NCBI GenBank assembly: GCA_022573485.1
Contig: JACZTW010000019.1
Span: 1-21,230 of the forward strand
Source: Planctomycetota bacterium
GTDB lineage: Bacteria; Planctomycetota; Phycisphaerae; UBA1845; CAIVHJ01
Direction: 5' to 3'
DNA length: 21,230 nt
Shown here: positions 1-8,686 of the stretch, piece by piece
Layout of the letters: every line of letters begins with the position of its first letter
How positions within the stretch are numbered: position 1 is the first letter of the stretch
Notes under the pieces: generated by a model
The model's database searches: none
Seen by the model: only the letters and a program-made list of their open reading frames with translations
Told to the model about the DNA's origin: nothing
Program-made: the position numbers and the translations under genes

Positions 1-126
1 GGGGGGAGCATTCGGTAAGTATGAGATCTCAGACCATGCGCCCGGGTGGGGCGTTGAGAAGGGCATTCTATTCCCGGGTCGAAAATGCTACATAAGCCTG
101 TCTGCGGCGTTTCGGAGGAAAGCAAG

Positions 127-2955
127 ATGTTAAGAAGTATTCGAGCCTGCCTATCGACATTTGTGTTTTGCACCACAACCGTTTGTGCTGCTGCTGTGGT
201 CTCGGCGGCGGACGGAAACGCGGCGGCTTCCTCTCGCGACGGACGTAAGCGGACGACCGCCGGTTCGCAGTGGACCATTGTGGCCACTTATGCGATTCCG
301 GAGGGGGCATCAGGATTGGCTTGGGATGGTACGAATCTGTACTGCGGTATCTATGGTTCGAACGGAGGCCAGGTTTACGAGATCGATCCTGATACAGGCT
401 CCTATTCGCTTCTGTTTACCGGTCCGCAGGGTGATGCCTTCGGGCTGACTTACGACGGGCAATATCTGTGGACGACGGATCATCCCGGCGGCTCAGCCGT
501 GCCGGCCATCGCCATGAAACTGGACTGGAACGGAACTGTGCTGGAGCAGATTGATCTTCCGGCGCACTACATGTCCGGAATCGCCTACGACAATGGTGAC
601 TTCTGGGTCGCCCGCTACTACTCCGATCCCAGCCACTTATTCAAAGTAGACGCCGCCGGAACGGTGTTGGACGATTTTGTCGCGCCCGACAACCAGCCGT
701 GGGACTTGTGCATGGCAGAGGGCTACCTGTGGATGGCGGACTATTGGGGTGATGCACTGTACAAAATTGATCCGGCGACGGGCAATATGCTGGAGAGTCA
801 TGCGTCGGAAGGCGTGGATCCGGCGGGAATCGTGTGGGATGGGCAGTATTTGTGGTATTGCGACAACGGCGAAGGGGGCAATGACTTCCTGTACAAAGTG
901 GACCTGGCCGGCGGTGGTACGGCGGAAATCAACATCCCGGTCACCAGCCATAGTTTCGGCCCGATTCCCATCGGCGAATTCGCCACTTGGGACGTGGCTG
1001 TGAACAACAACGGCACGGCGACTCTGGAAATCACGGACGTGACGTTCAGCCCGATGGATGGTTTGTCCTGCTCGTGCGCTTTTCCAATCAACATACCCAT
1101 TGGCGGCAGCGCGCAATTATCGATCGTGTATGCTCCGGGCGATTTCGGCCCGCTCGATGCGACGGCCACCATTTTCTCGAACGACCCCGTCCACCCTGAA
1201 GAGGCACTTACGTTGATCGGCGACGGCGTGTACCCCGGCCCGGCGATTCATTTGCCCCAGAGCACGCACAACTACGGATCCGTCCGGGCGAGCGCGCACA
1301 CTCGGTGGTTCATGGAGATTCGCAACCACGGCAGCGAACTGCTGACGATCGACAATATCACCATCGACGGCGCGGACTTTTATCTCGACAGCGGCGTGGC
1401 GCTGCCCATTAATGTGAGCACGTTGGGTTCCGTCGATGTGGGCGTGTGGTTCAATCCGGTTTCGGCGGCTTTTTACTCGGCAACGGTGAGCATCTTCAGT
1501 AACGACCCTGCGAAAGGCCCCGCCGAAGTGGCGCTCAGCGGAATGGGTATAGAGCAAGAATATCCGATTGGGGATTCGCTGTGGTCGTACCTCATCGATA
1601 TCGATTTCGACAACAGCGTCAAAGCCATTGCAGCCATACAGGATGTCAACGGCGACTGCGTGGCGGATGTCATCGTGTGTTCCGAGGATGACTACATTCG
1701 CTGCTTCAACGGCAATGCCCACGGCACGGGCGATGTCCTGTGGGAGCACGAGATCTTTTCCGGTTCGGTTTACTCGCAAAAGGGCGTGCAGATCATCAAT
1801 GACATCGACGATGACGGCCACGAGGATGTGGTCGTGGCAGCGACGGGGGGCGCTCGTCTGATCCGGGCACTATCGGGCCGGACGGGGCAGGAAATCTGGA
1901 CCCACGACACGCACGAATACGGTAGCGGCGGATGGGTCTATCAAGTCGATTCCAGTCATGACTACAACGACGACGGTGTCGATGATGTGCTCGCCTGCGC
2001 CGGCGATGACTCGACCGACACGGGGCCCAAGCGAGTGTATTGCCTGAACGGTCTCACGGGCGTGTCGCTGTGGGAGACGCCGCTGGGCGGGCCGGGATTC
2101 GCGGTGATCGGCGTGGAGGATTTCACCGGCGACGGCAAGCCCGATGTGGTGGCGGGGGCCTCCAACGAAATGGAAACCCAGGGACGCGTCTACGGCATCA
2201 ACGGCGCCAGCGGCTCGATTGAGTGGACGTTTATTACGAGCGGATCCTCCGTGTGGGCGCTTCAGCAAGTGGACGACTTCACCTCCGACGGCGTCCGCGA
2301 TGTGATCATCGGAGATTTCAGTGGGAACTTCCACGGCCTCGACGCGACGGATGGCAGTTCGGAGTACTCCGGCGGCGGGTTTGGGCTGACGACACGCCTT
2401 GAACGGCTCGACGATCTCAACGGCGACGGGCACCCCGATGTTATTCCCGCTCATTTGGGAACCACGGCGCGGGCCATTGATGGTCACACGGGCGCGATCA
2501 TTTGGAGTGCAACACTGGCCGACAAACCCGCGTCGGTGGCTCGGATTCCGGATATCAATGGCGACGGCGTTAACGACGTGGTGATCGGCACGCTCTTCTC
2601 CAACAACTTCGCCTACTTCCTCGACGGTACGGACGGCTCGGTTCTCGACTCGATCAACTACGGGTCCGCGGTCGATGCCATCGCTGCCATTCCGGATATT
2701 GTCGGTGATGGTTCATGGGAAATGGTCGTCGGCGGTCGAAACGGACTGGTTAGAGTTTATTCCGGCGGCACGGCGGTGAACTATGACCCTGCCGATCTGG
2801 ACCAGAACGGGCAAGTGGGCGCCTTCGATCTGGCTTTGTTGCTCGGTTCGTGGGGACCCTGCCTTGACGAATGCGACTGCCCCGCCGACCTTGACGGCAA
2901 CGGCATGGTGGGTGCGTTCGACCTGGCCATCCTGCTCGGCTCCTGGGGCCCCTGA
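127..2955 (+). CDS. Secreted beta-propeller / FG-GAP repeat protein with dockerin-like C-terminus
   Basis: A 942-residue exported protein. I chose the ATG at 127 because GGAGGA lies just upstream and the protein then starts with a signal peptide (MLRSIRACLSTFVFCTTTVC..., Ala-rich cleavage region near residue 30). An in-frame ATG at 85 would put 14 polar residues before it. Residues about 45-265 are propeller-like repeats (YxIDPxTG, WDGxYLWxxD). Residues about 268-355 and 378-471 are two Ig-like choice-of-anchor-D/ASPM-type domains (IFSNDP motifs). Residues about 490-875 carry eight FG-GAP/VCBS-type calcium loops of the form DxNGDGxxDVV. The end has two dockerin-like loops, DLDQNGQVGAFD near 890 and DLDGNGMVGAFD near 921, each followed by LLGSWGP. 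The role is unknown; a cell-surface or matrix protein is likely. No enzymatic motif was seen. Confidence 0.9.
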   Translation: MLRSIRACLSTFVFCTTTVCAAAVVSAADGNAAASSRDGRKRTTAGSQWTIVATYAIPEGASGLAWDGTNLYCGIYGSNGGQVYEIDPDTGSYSLLFTGPQGDAFGLTYDGQYLWTTDHPGGSAVPAIAMKLDWNGTVLEQIDLPAHYMSGIAYDNGDFWVARYYSDPSHLFKVDAAGTVLDDFVAPDNQPWDLCMAEGYLWMADYWGDALYKIDPATGNMLESHASEGVDPAGIVWDGQYLWYCDNGEGGNDFLYKVDLAGGGTAEINIPVTSHSFGPIPIGEFATWDVAVNNNGTATLEITDVTFSPMDGLSCSCAFPINIPIGGSAQLSIVYAPGDFGPLDATATIFSNDPVHPEEALTLIGDGVYPGPAIHLPQSTHNYGSVRASAHTRWFMEIRNHGSELLTIDNITIDGADFYLDSGVALPINVSTLGSVDVGVWFNPVSAAFYSATVSIFSNDPAKGPAEVALSGMGIEQEYPIGDSLWSYLIDIDFDNSVKAIAAIQDVNGDCVADVIVCSEDDYIRCFNGNAHGTGDVLWEHEIFSGSVYSQKGVQIINDIDDDGHEDVVVAATGGARLIRALSGRTGQEIWTHDTHEYGSGGWVYQVDSSHDYNDDGVDDVLACAGDDSTDTGPKRVYCLNGLTGVSLWETPLGGPGFAVIGVEDFTGDGKPDVVAGASNEMETQGRVYGINGASGSIEWTFITSGSSVWALQQVDDFTSDGVRDVIIGDFSGNFHGLDATDGSSEYSGGGFGLTTRLERLDDLNGDGHPDVIPAHLGTTARAIDGHTGAIIWSATLADKPASVARIPDINGDGVNDVVIGTLFSNNFAYFLDGTDGSVLDSINYGSAVDAIAAIPDIVGDGSWEMVVGGRNGLVRVYSGGTAVNYDPADLDQNGQVGAFDLALLLGSWGPCLDECDCPADLDGNGMVGAFDLAILLGSWGP

Positions 2956-3094
2956 CACTCGCATCCCGTGGACTCAAGGTGGGCAGTGGCCACCCTGCAT
3001 CTGCAAGTGCCGAATGACTTCACGCGTGCCACTGGCGGGCGACTCATCGGCAGTGCCCCTGTGTTCCGGCTTGCTACTTGGTGGAGCAGAGACG

Positions 3095-3604
3095 ATGGCA
3101 AAGACCAAGGCGAGTTCGGACCAACGCGCGCTGCTGCTGCGGCTGATTGACGAATGCTACGACAAGACGGCGTGGCATGGGCCGAACCTGAAGAGTGCGG
3201 TTCGGCGCGTCACGGTCGATGAGGCTGTGTGGCGGCCTCGACCGGGCAGACGGAATATCGCGGAAATCGTCATGCACTGTGCTTATTGGAAATACGCGGT
3301 CCGCCGCAGAATCACCGGCGGCAAGCGGGGCTCGTTTCCATTGAAGGGCAGCAACTGGTTTGAACTGCCCGCGAAGTTGACGACGAAACAATGGCGCGAT
3401 CACCTTTCGCTTTTAGACGAACAGCACGCGGCGCTGCGTGACGCAGTGGCCCGGGCACCCTGGGCACAACTGCTCAAGGCTCGCCGACCGGCCGCTCACA
3501 TCCACGGCATCGCCCTGCACGATGTTTACCACGCCGGCCAAGTCCGCACGCTCAAAGTGCTGTACAAGCAGGCCGCAGGCAGCGGCAGTATGGCGCGCAA
3601 GTGA
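3095..3604 (+). CDS. DinB-like four-helix bundle protein
   Basis: A 169-residue cytosolic protein. The start at 3095 follows a GGAG 8 bases upstream. The open frame continues further upstream, but that part is the out-of-frame shadow of the preceding gene. The helical pattern and three well placed histidines fit the DinB/YfiT metal-binding superfamily: H61 in MHCAYWKYAVR, and H142 and H146 in LHDVYHAGQVRTL. Members are divalent-metal proteins, some acting as thiol S-transferases, and most are uncharacterised. No substrate can be named. It lies 140 bases after the exported protein and 67 bases before the MFS gene, so it may be cotranscribed with the latter. Confidence 0.8.
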   Translation: MAKTKASSDQRALLLRLIDECYDKTAWHGPNLKSAVRRVTVDEAVWRPRPGRRNIAEIVMHCAYWKYAVRRRITGGKRGSFPLKGSNWFELPAKLTTKQWRDHLSLLDEQHAALRDAVARAPWAQLLKARRPAAHIHGIALHDVYHAGQVRTLKVLYKQAAGSGSMARK

Positions 3605-3671
3605 GCTTCCCCGGTTTCACGCCCTGAACACGACTCGCCAAACGGCGCTCGCGACGGATACGATACTCCCC

Positions 3672-4961
3672 ATGCCTGATTCCTCTGCAACAAACGACGA
3701 CCGTCTCTACACGCGGCAGTTTGCGCAGGTGTTCTTAGCCGTGCTGCTGTTCATGACCGCAGTGGCGCTTCAGTTCCACCTCGGGCAGTACATCGAATAT
3801 CTCGGGCACGGAGTCGATGTTTTAGGGCGGATCATGAGCATCGGCATGGTGGGTACGCTGCTGATGCGGCTGCGCGTGGGGCGGTGGATTGATCGTGTGG
3901 GGTGCAAGCCGATCTGGCTGGCGGGGGCGGTGGTGTTTGCCGTTGCGACCGGGTCGATGCAGTTTGCTACGCAGTTGTGGATCATTACGACGCTGCGTGC
4001 GCTTTCGGGCATGGCCACCGCGGCGGCGTTGACCACAGTAGCGGTTTTTGCCGCCCAAATCGCGCCACCCCGCCGCCGGGCCGAGAGCATCGGCAGCATG
4101 GGCCTGGCCGGATTGATGGGCATTGCGGTCGGCCCGACGGTGGGCGACTTGATCTTCGCAGGCGCTGCGGATTCGATCACGCCATTTCGGATATTCTTCT
4201 TCGCCAGTGCCGCTTGCAGCTTGCTCTCCGGCGTGATCGTCTTGATGCTGACCATGCGCAGCAACAATCAAGGAGCCGCAGGCGGAATGAAATCCCGACT
4301 CGTCGGGAGCCTGCGCGATTCCGCTAACTCGGATGAACCCGCCGACCCGGGTCTCGAACTCGCCAAGCGCCCCTCGCAGCGTACCTTGGTTCTCCTGCAT
4401 TGGCCCGGAATGGTGCTGCTGGTCGGGCTGGTATTTGCGATGGCGTTTTGTGTGCCGTCGATGTATCTCGAGCGGCTGGCGGAGGCGCGCGGCTTTCACG
4501 ACATCAAACTGTTCTATCTGGTCTACAGCCCGACAGCCATCACGCTGCGAATCATCTTTCGCCGGTTGCCGCAGCAAATCGGACGGTCGCCCACGATGGT
4601 GCTGGGGATGATCCTGATGACCGCTGGATTGTGTTGCCTGCTGGGCATCGAGAGCCAGTGGCGTTTGATCCCGCCGGGCATTTTGATGGGTGCGGGGCAC
4701 TGCTTCATTTTCCCGTCGATGGTGGACTTGGCGGCGGGGCGTTTTCCTGCGGAGCACCGCGGCACCGGCACCAGCCTGATCCTCGGCGCGGGCGACGTGG
4801 GTATGCTGATCGGCTTTGGCACGCTCGGCGAACTGATCGACGCCTTTGGCTTCGATACCGCGCTCTTGACGCTCGCCGGCCTGATGCTTGTGAGCGCGGG
4901 CGCATTTTCTTTGCGGCGTTACCGCGCCAATCGCTCGCGTGTGGCTGGATTGCTTCGATAG
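3672..4961 (+). CDS. Major facilitator superfamily transporter
   Basis: A 429-residue inner-membrane protein with about twelve hydrophobic segments. The first starts near residue 15 (FLAVLLFMTAVALQFHL). The loop after TM2 has the MFS motif A form (GRWIDRVGCKPIW). The start is the ATG at 3672, where the transmembrane pattern begins; the open frame before it reads through the DinB-like gene in another phase. The substrate is unknown; sugar-, drug- and efflux-type MFS proteins all look like this. Residues 199-216, in the central cytoplasmic loop between the two six-helix halves, are encoded by a copy of the 51-bp dispersed repeat, so this stretch (GAAGGMKSRLVGSLRD) is probably repeat-derived rather than conserved protein. 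The gene ends just before a large palindrome. Confidence 0.85.
   Translation: MPDSSATNDDRLYTRQFAQVFLAVLLFMTAVALQFHLGQYIEYLGHGVDVLGRIMSIGMVGTLLMRLRVGRWIDRVGCKPIWLAGAVVFAVATGSMQFATQLWIITTLRALSGMATAAALTTVAVFAAQIAPPRRRAESIGSMGLAGLMGIAVGPTVGDLIFAGAADSITPFRIFFFASAACSLLSGVIVLMLTMRSNNQGAAGGMKSRLVGSLRDSANSDEPADPGLELAKRPSQRTLVLLHWPGMVLLVGLVFAMAFCVPSMYLERLAEARGFHDIKLFYLVYSPTAITLRIIFRRLPQQIGRSPTMVLGMILMTAGLCCLLGIESQWRLIPPGILMGAGHCFIFPSMVDLAAGRFPAEHRGTGTSLILGAGDVGMLIGFGTLGELIDAFGFDTALLTLAGLMLVSAGAFSLRRYRANRSRVAGLLR
4268..4318 (+). repeat. 51-bp structured repeat, copy 1 (inside MFS gene)
   Basis: Identical over 51 bases to 8597-8647. It contains nested inverted repeats: outer stem CGCAGGC (4277-4283) with GCCTGCG (4309-4315), inner stem CCCGAC (4294-4299) with GTCGGG (4302-4307). 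It lies in frame in the transporter gene and keeps the frame open. Confidence 0.9.
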
Positions 4962-4970
4962 CGGAGAGTA

Positions 4971-5061
4971 TTAACCGCGGAGATCGCTGAGCACGCAGAG
5001 GGAATTCGGAAATGAGATTCCGAGAATCTACTCTCTGCGTTCTCCGCGATCTCTGCGGTAA
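4971..5061. repeat. Long imperfect palindrome between convergent genes
   Basis: The arms are 4971-5000 and 5033-5061. The right arm, reverse-complemented, matches the left with three mismatches and one gap over about 30 bases (TTAACCGCGGAGATCGC against TTACCGCAGAGATCGC). An inner stem TCGGAA/TTCCGA sits in the middle. The purine-rich GCAGAG-type unit resembles a kind of intergenic repeat I have seen in many bacteria. Placed between the ends of the MFS gene and the SUF operon, it could act as a two-way terminator, although there is no clear U-tract. Confidence 0.8.
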
Positions 5062-5103
5062 GATCTTCTTAGAATGTGGTGCAACGTCGGAGCTGTGCTG
5101 CCG

Positions 5104-5496
5104 TTAGCCAGGCCGTGGCGGGTTCACGTTGAAGAAGGACGGCGGTTTGACCGGTGCGGACGGGATGTCCATGTTCAGTTGCAGCTTGGCGGCCTCGCTC
5201 ATCTTCTCGGGCGTCCAGGGCGGGTCCCAGACCAACTCGACCTTGGCGTCGCTGACGCCCTCGATCGCTTTGATGCGCGTTTCGACCTCTCCCGGCAAGG
5301 TGCCCGCCACCGGGCAAGCTGGCGTGGTGAGCGTCATGCGGACGTGCACCTCAGAGTTCTCAACCTGGATGTTGTAGATCATGCCGAGCTCGTAGATGCT
5401 GACCGGAATCTCCGGATCAAACACGGTGCGCAGCACTTCGACAACCGTTTCTTCAGTTACCGGGGCGGCGGAGTTATCCTGTGGTGAGTCGGCCAT
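5104..5496 (-). CDS. sufT: DUF59 / MIP18-family Fe-S assembly protein (SufT-like)
   Basis: A 130-residue protein, last gene of the SUF operon, starting 10 bases after the sufU stop. The DUF59 core covers residues about 15-100: FDPEIPVSIYELGMIY (Asp27, Glu29) and TTPACPVAGTLPGEV with the conserved Cys61. The C-terminal half (VWDPPWTPEKMSEAAK) is also typical of the family. DUF59 proteins such as staphylococcal SufT assist maturation of Fe-S enzymes, and eukaryotic MIP18 belongs to the cytosolic targeting complex. The position beside sufU supports that role here. The ribosome site is weak (GAAAG), so translation may be coupled to sufU. Confidence 0.88.
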   Translation of the reverse strand: MADSPQDNSAAPVTEETVVEVLRTVFDPEIPVSIYELGMIYNIQVENSEVHVRMTLTTPACPVAGTLPGEVETRIKAIEGVSDAKVELVWDPPWTPEKMSEAAKLQLNMDIPSAPVKPPSFFNVNPPRPG

Positions 5497-5506
5497 TTTG
5501 CTTTCG

Positions 5507-5959
5507 TCACTCCGTTGAAACAGTTTCGATCTTGCTCGCCAGGGCAGCGTTGAACGTGTGCCAAGCCAACGTCGCGCATTTTACCCGAGCCGGATAGCGC
5601 ACCACGCCGGAAAAGACTTGCAGCTTGCCCAGGCTGGACTCGGGCGACTTGGCACTTTCTTCGCTCGTCACCATATTGTGAAATCGCTCGAACACTGCCT
5701 TCGCTTCCGCCAAGCTCTTGCCCTTGATGCTTTCAGTCATCAGAGAAGCCGACGCGGTCGAAATGGCACAGCCGGAGCCTTCAAACGATACATCCTCGAC
5801 CACGTCGTCCTTCACTTTCACGAAGATCGTGACTCGATCTCCGCACAAAGGGTTGTAGCCGTCGCACTGCCGGTTGGCGGATTCCAGCTTGCGCCGGTTG
5901 CGCGGACGCTTGTTGTGGTCGAGAATCAACTCTTGATACAGTTCCCGCAGGTCCGTCAT
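5507..5959 (-). CDS. sufU: SufU, zinc-dependent sulfur acceptor / scaffold protein
   Basis: A 150-residue IscU-fold protein. Ligand residues are Cys39 and Asp41 (NPLCGD), Cys64 (GSGCAIS) and Cys128 (RVKCATLAW). The extra segment of about 20 residues before the last Cys (roughly 99-120) distinguishes SufU from IscU. In SufU proteins these residues bind zinc, and the protein accepts persulfide sulfur from SufS. The ATG at 5957-5959 overlaps the sufS stop by one base (TGATG), so translation is probably coupled. A TTG one codon upstream is possible but less likely. Confidence 0.93.
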   Translation of the reverse strand: MTDLRELYQELILDHNKRPRNRRKLESANRQCDGYNPLCGDRVTIFVKVKDDVVEDVSFEGSGCAISTASASLMTESIKGKSLAEAKAVFERFHNMVTSEESAKSPESSLGKLQVFSGVVRYPARVKCATLAWHTFNAALASKIETVSTE

Positions 5960-7230
5960 CAACCAAACACCTCAACAACCTTTCGCACGCCGGCCACCAG
6001 GGCATCAATCTCTTCTTTCGTATTGTACAGCCCGATCGACGCTCGTGCAGTAGCGCTTAGGCCGAAATGCTCCATCACCGGCTGGGCGCAGTGATGACCG
6101 GTGCGAACGGCGATGCCGAGCTGGTCGAGAATGGTGCCGACGTCATGGGCATGCACGCCATCGACCACAAATGAAAGCACGGAAACTTTCCTCGCTGCCG
6201 TGCCGATCAGCCTGACCTCGGGGATCTTCGACAGGGCCGCGGTTGCATAGTTGAGCAGTTCCGCTTCATAAGCGTCGATCTTCTCGAAGCCGAGGCGGCT
6301 GACATAGTCGAGCGCGGCGCCGAAGCCAATGGTGCCGGCGATATTCGGTGTGCCGGCTTCGAATCGGAAGGGCAGATCGTTGTAAATCGTTTTCTCGAAG
6401 GTGACCGATTTGATCATGTCGCCTCCGCCCTGGTACGGCGACATGTTTTCGAGCAGCTCCTGCTTGCCGTACAGTACGCCGATGCCCGTGGGGCCGTATA
6501 GCTTATGGCTGGAGAAAGCGTAAAAATCACAGTCCAGCGCCCGCACATCCACGGGGAGGTGGGGAGCGGCTTGGGCGCCGTCGATGACCACGACTGCGCC
6601 GCGGCGATGGGCCATCGCGATCATTTCCTCGATCGGGTTCACCGTGCCCAGCGCGTTCGAGACATGCACGACCGCGACGAGTTTGGTTCGCGGGCCGATC
6701 AGTTTCTCATATTCATTCAGCAAGAGTTCCCCGCGGTCATTGATCGGCGCCACGCGCAGGACCGCTCCGGTCTGCTCGCAGAGCAACTGCCATGGCACAA
6801 TGTTGGAGTGGTGCTCCATGGTCGTGATCAAGATTTCATCACCGCCCTTGAGAATCGGTCGAGCGTAGGCCTGAGCGATCAGGTTGATAGCCTCGGTCGT
6901 GCCGCGCGTGAAAATGATCTCTTCCCGTCGGCCGGCGCTGATGAAGCGTTGCGCCTTAACTCTGGACTTCTCGTAGGCCTCGGTGGCGCGAACGCTCAGT
7001 TCGTGAACGCCGCGGTGAATGTTGGCATTGTCGGTTTCGTAGTAGTGCCGCAGCGCGTCGATGACGGCTTGTGGCTTTTGCGTTGTGGCGGCGTTGTCGA
7101 GATAAACGAGCGGACAGTCGTTGATGGTCTGCCGCAGGATCGGGAAATCCCGGCGAACCTTCTCGACGTCATAGTCGGCGGTATGTGTATTCGTGCCGGG
7201 CTGGCCGGTTGACGTTGCAGCGGTGGTCAT
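5959..7230 (-). CDS. sufS: SufS cysteine desulfurase (PLP-dependent)
   Basis: A 423-residue group II cysteine desulfurase. It removes sulfur from cysteine, giving alanine and an enzyme persulfide passed to SufU. Visible landmarks are YLDNAATTQKP near 43-53, TMEHHSN with His140, VVIDGAQA with the PLP-contacting Asp217, SSHKLYGPTGIG with the Schiff-base Lys243, and VRTGHHCAQP with catalytic Cys381. The first 20 residues are a non-conserved extension. The ATG overlaps the sufD stop in an ATGA arrangement, indicating coupled translation. Confidence 0.96.
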   Translation of the reverse strand: MTTAATSTGQPGTNTHTADYDVEKVRRDFPILRQTINDCPLVYLDNAATTQKPQAVIDALRHYYETDNANIHRGVHELSVRATEAYEKSRVKAQRFISAGRREEIIFTRGTTEAINLIAQAYARPILKGGDEILITTMEHHSNIVPWQLLCEQTGAVLRVAPINDRGELLLNEYEKLIGPRTKLVAVVHVSNALGTVNPIEEMIAMAHRRGAVVVIDGAQAAPHLPVDVRALDCDFYAFSSHKLYGPTGIGVLYGKQELLENMSPYQGGGDMIKSVTFEKTIYNDLPFRFEAGTPNIAGTIGFGAALDYVSRLGFEKIDAYEAELLNYATAALSKIPEVRLIGTAARKVSVLSFVVDGVHAHDVGTILDQLGIAVRTGHHCAQPVMEHFGLSATARASIGLYNTKEEIDALVAGVRKVVEVFG

Positions 7231-8570
7231 ACAGTTTCCCGAAGCATCTCGGTTTGCGGCAAGCGGTCAAAGAGCAATTCGGACAGACGGGCGCGCAACG
7301 GCTCGATTGATATTTGGGAGATCATCTCATTGGCGAAGGCGTAAATCAACATGCTGCGGGCCGCCTCCTTGCTCAGGCCTCGCGATCCCAAATAGAAGAT
7401 GGCGTCGTTGTCGATCTGGCCGATGGTGGCGCCGTGCGTACACTTGACGTCGTCCGCGAAAATTTCGAGCTGCGGCTTGCTGTCGGCCAGGGCCTGGTCG
7501 GACAGGATGAGGTTCATGTTGGTTTGCTTGGCGTCGGTCTTTTGAGCGCCTTCTTCGACGAAAATCCGCCCACAGAAGACACCGTGGGATTGATCGTCGT
7601 AGATGCCCTTGAAATACTCGCGGCTGTTGCAATGGGGCTTGGCGTGATGGACCCACAGGTGGTTGTCGGCGTGCTGCGTCCCGCTGAGCATGGATAGCCC
7701 GTTGAGCGAGCAGTCACAGCCTTCGCCGTCCAGCATGGCGTAGATGTCGTTGCGAACGAGCATGCCGCCGAGCAAAACATTCAGGAACGATACGTTGCTG
7801 CTGCGGTATTGGTGGAAGTGCGTGGTGGCGACGTGGAAAGCCTGTTCGCACTCGCGTTCGATCTTGTAGAGAACCAGCGTGGCGTTCTCGTTGGCGACCA
7901 CCTCGGTGACGGCGTTGGTGAGATAGGCTTCGCCTCCGCCGACGCCGGCATAGGTCTCCACAATCGTCGCCTGGCTGTTGGTCTCAGCGACGATCAAGTT
8001 TCGCGGATGCGTGACCTCCGGCTGTTCGCCGCCGACGGCCAGGAACAGCAAGTGAATCGGCCGTTCGACGACCACGCCCTTGGGAATGTGCACGAACGCG
8101 CCGTCGGTCATGAGGGCGGTGTTCAGTGCTGCGAAGGCATTGTCTTGATCATTGGCGTGGCGCGCCAGGTGCGGCTCGAGGCGTTTGGAATCGGTTCGCA
8201 TGGCGGCTGCCAGGCTGCATACCTTGACGCCCTCGGGCAGACCTTGCACGGCGGAATGGCGAGACGAGAACCGGCCGTTGACAAAAACCAAGCGGCAGCA
8301 ATCGGAGTCGAAGACGTGTTCAGCCACTTCGCTGGCGATGACCTCTGCGTCGCGATCCTCCGCCGGCTGGAACGCCGTCTGAGCGATGGGGGCGACATTG
8401 GTATAGAGCCAGTTCTCATGTCTCTTGGTCGGGAATCCGAGTTCGGCGAAGCGGGCCATCGCGGCCTTGCGGATGGGCAGCAACCACGCACCGCCGCCGC
8501 TGGAGAAGTCCTTTTCTCGTCGCTGAAACTCGGCCGTATAAACGTCTTGAGTATCTTGCACTTCAACCAT
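7227..8570 (-). CDS. sufD: SufD, Fe-S cluster assembly scaffold subunit
   Basis: A 447-residue subunit of the SufBCD complex, with the right-handed beta-helix pattern and the conserved C-terminal block CTHGATIGQIDNDAIFYL (Cys377, His379). These correspond to the E. coli SufD Cys358/His360 region used in cluster assembly. I place the start at the ATG at 8570. The frame stays open to a GTG at 8690 that overlaps the sufC stop, but those 40 extra codons are translated repeat element (AQAPDESGFHSACGSL) rather than SufD sequence. A GGGAG lies 13 bases before the ATG. The long gap to sufC (116 bases) is filled mostly by the 51-bp repeat. Confidence 0.93.
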   Translation of the reverse strand: MVEVQDTQDVYTAEFQRREKDFSSGGGAWLLPIRKAAMARFAELGFPTKRHENWLYTNVAPIAQTAFQPAEDRDAEVIASEVAEHVFDSDCCRLVFVNGRFSSRHSAVQGLPEGVKVCSLAAAMRTDSKRLEPHLARHANDQDNAFAALNTALMTDGAFVHIPKGVVVERPIHLLFLAVGGEQPEVTHPRNLIVAETNSQATIVETYAGVGGGEAYLTNAVTEVVANENATLVLYKIERECEQAFHVATTHFHQYRSSNVSFLNVLLGGMLVRNDIYAMLDGEGCDCSLNGLSMLSGTQHADNHLWVHHAKPHCNSREYFKGIYDDQSHGVFCGRIFVEEGAQKTDAKQTNMNLILSDQALADSKPQLEIFADDVKCTHGATIGQIDNDAIFYLGSRGLSKEAARSMLIYAFANEMISQISIEPLRARLSELLFDRLPQTEMLRETV

Positions 8571-8596
8571 AGTTGATATCAATCTCCCGCAAAGAC

Positions 8597-8647
8597 TCAA
8601 GGAGCCGCAGGCGGAATGAAATCCCGACTCGTCGGGAGCCTGCGCGA
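8597..8647 (+). repeat. 51-bp structured repeat, copy 2 (sufC-sufD gap)
   Basis: Identical to the copy in the MFS gene (4268-4318), with the same nested stems CGCAGGC/GCCTGCG and CCCGAC/GTCGGG. It lies between the sufC stop and the sufD start, opposite to operon transcription, so the mRNA carries the reverse complement, which folds equally well. Confidence 0.92.
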
Positions 8648-8686
8648 ACCCTCGAACGGAGCGATCGCGTCGAAAAGACCGTTCGC

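Noticed and set aside
2969..3005. GGTGG/CCACC inverted repeat after the first gene as a terminator
   Set aside because: The five-base stem has an unpaired G and no T-run follows, so it is too weak to list as a feature.
3822..4757. 311-residue frame opposite the MFS gene
   Set aside because: The composition (His, Arg, Gln, Pro) is typical of antisense translation; the sense strand gives a clean membrane protein.
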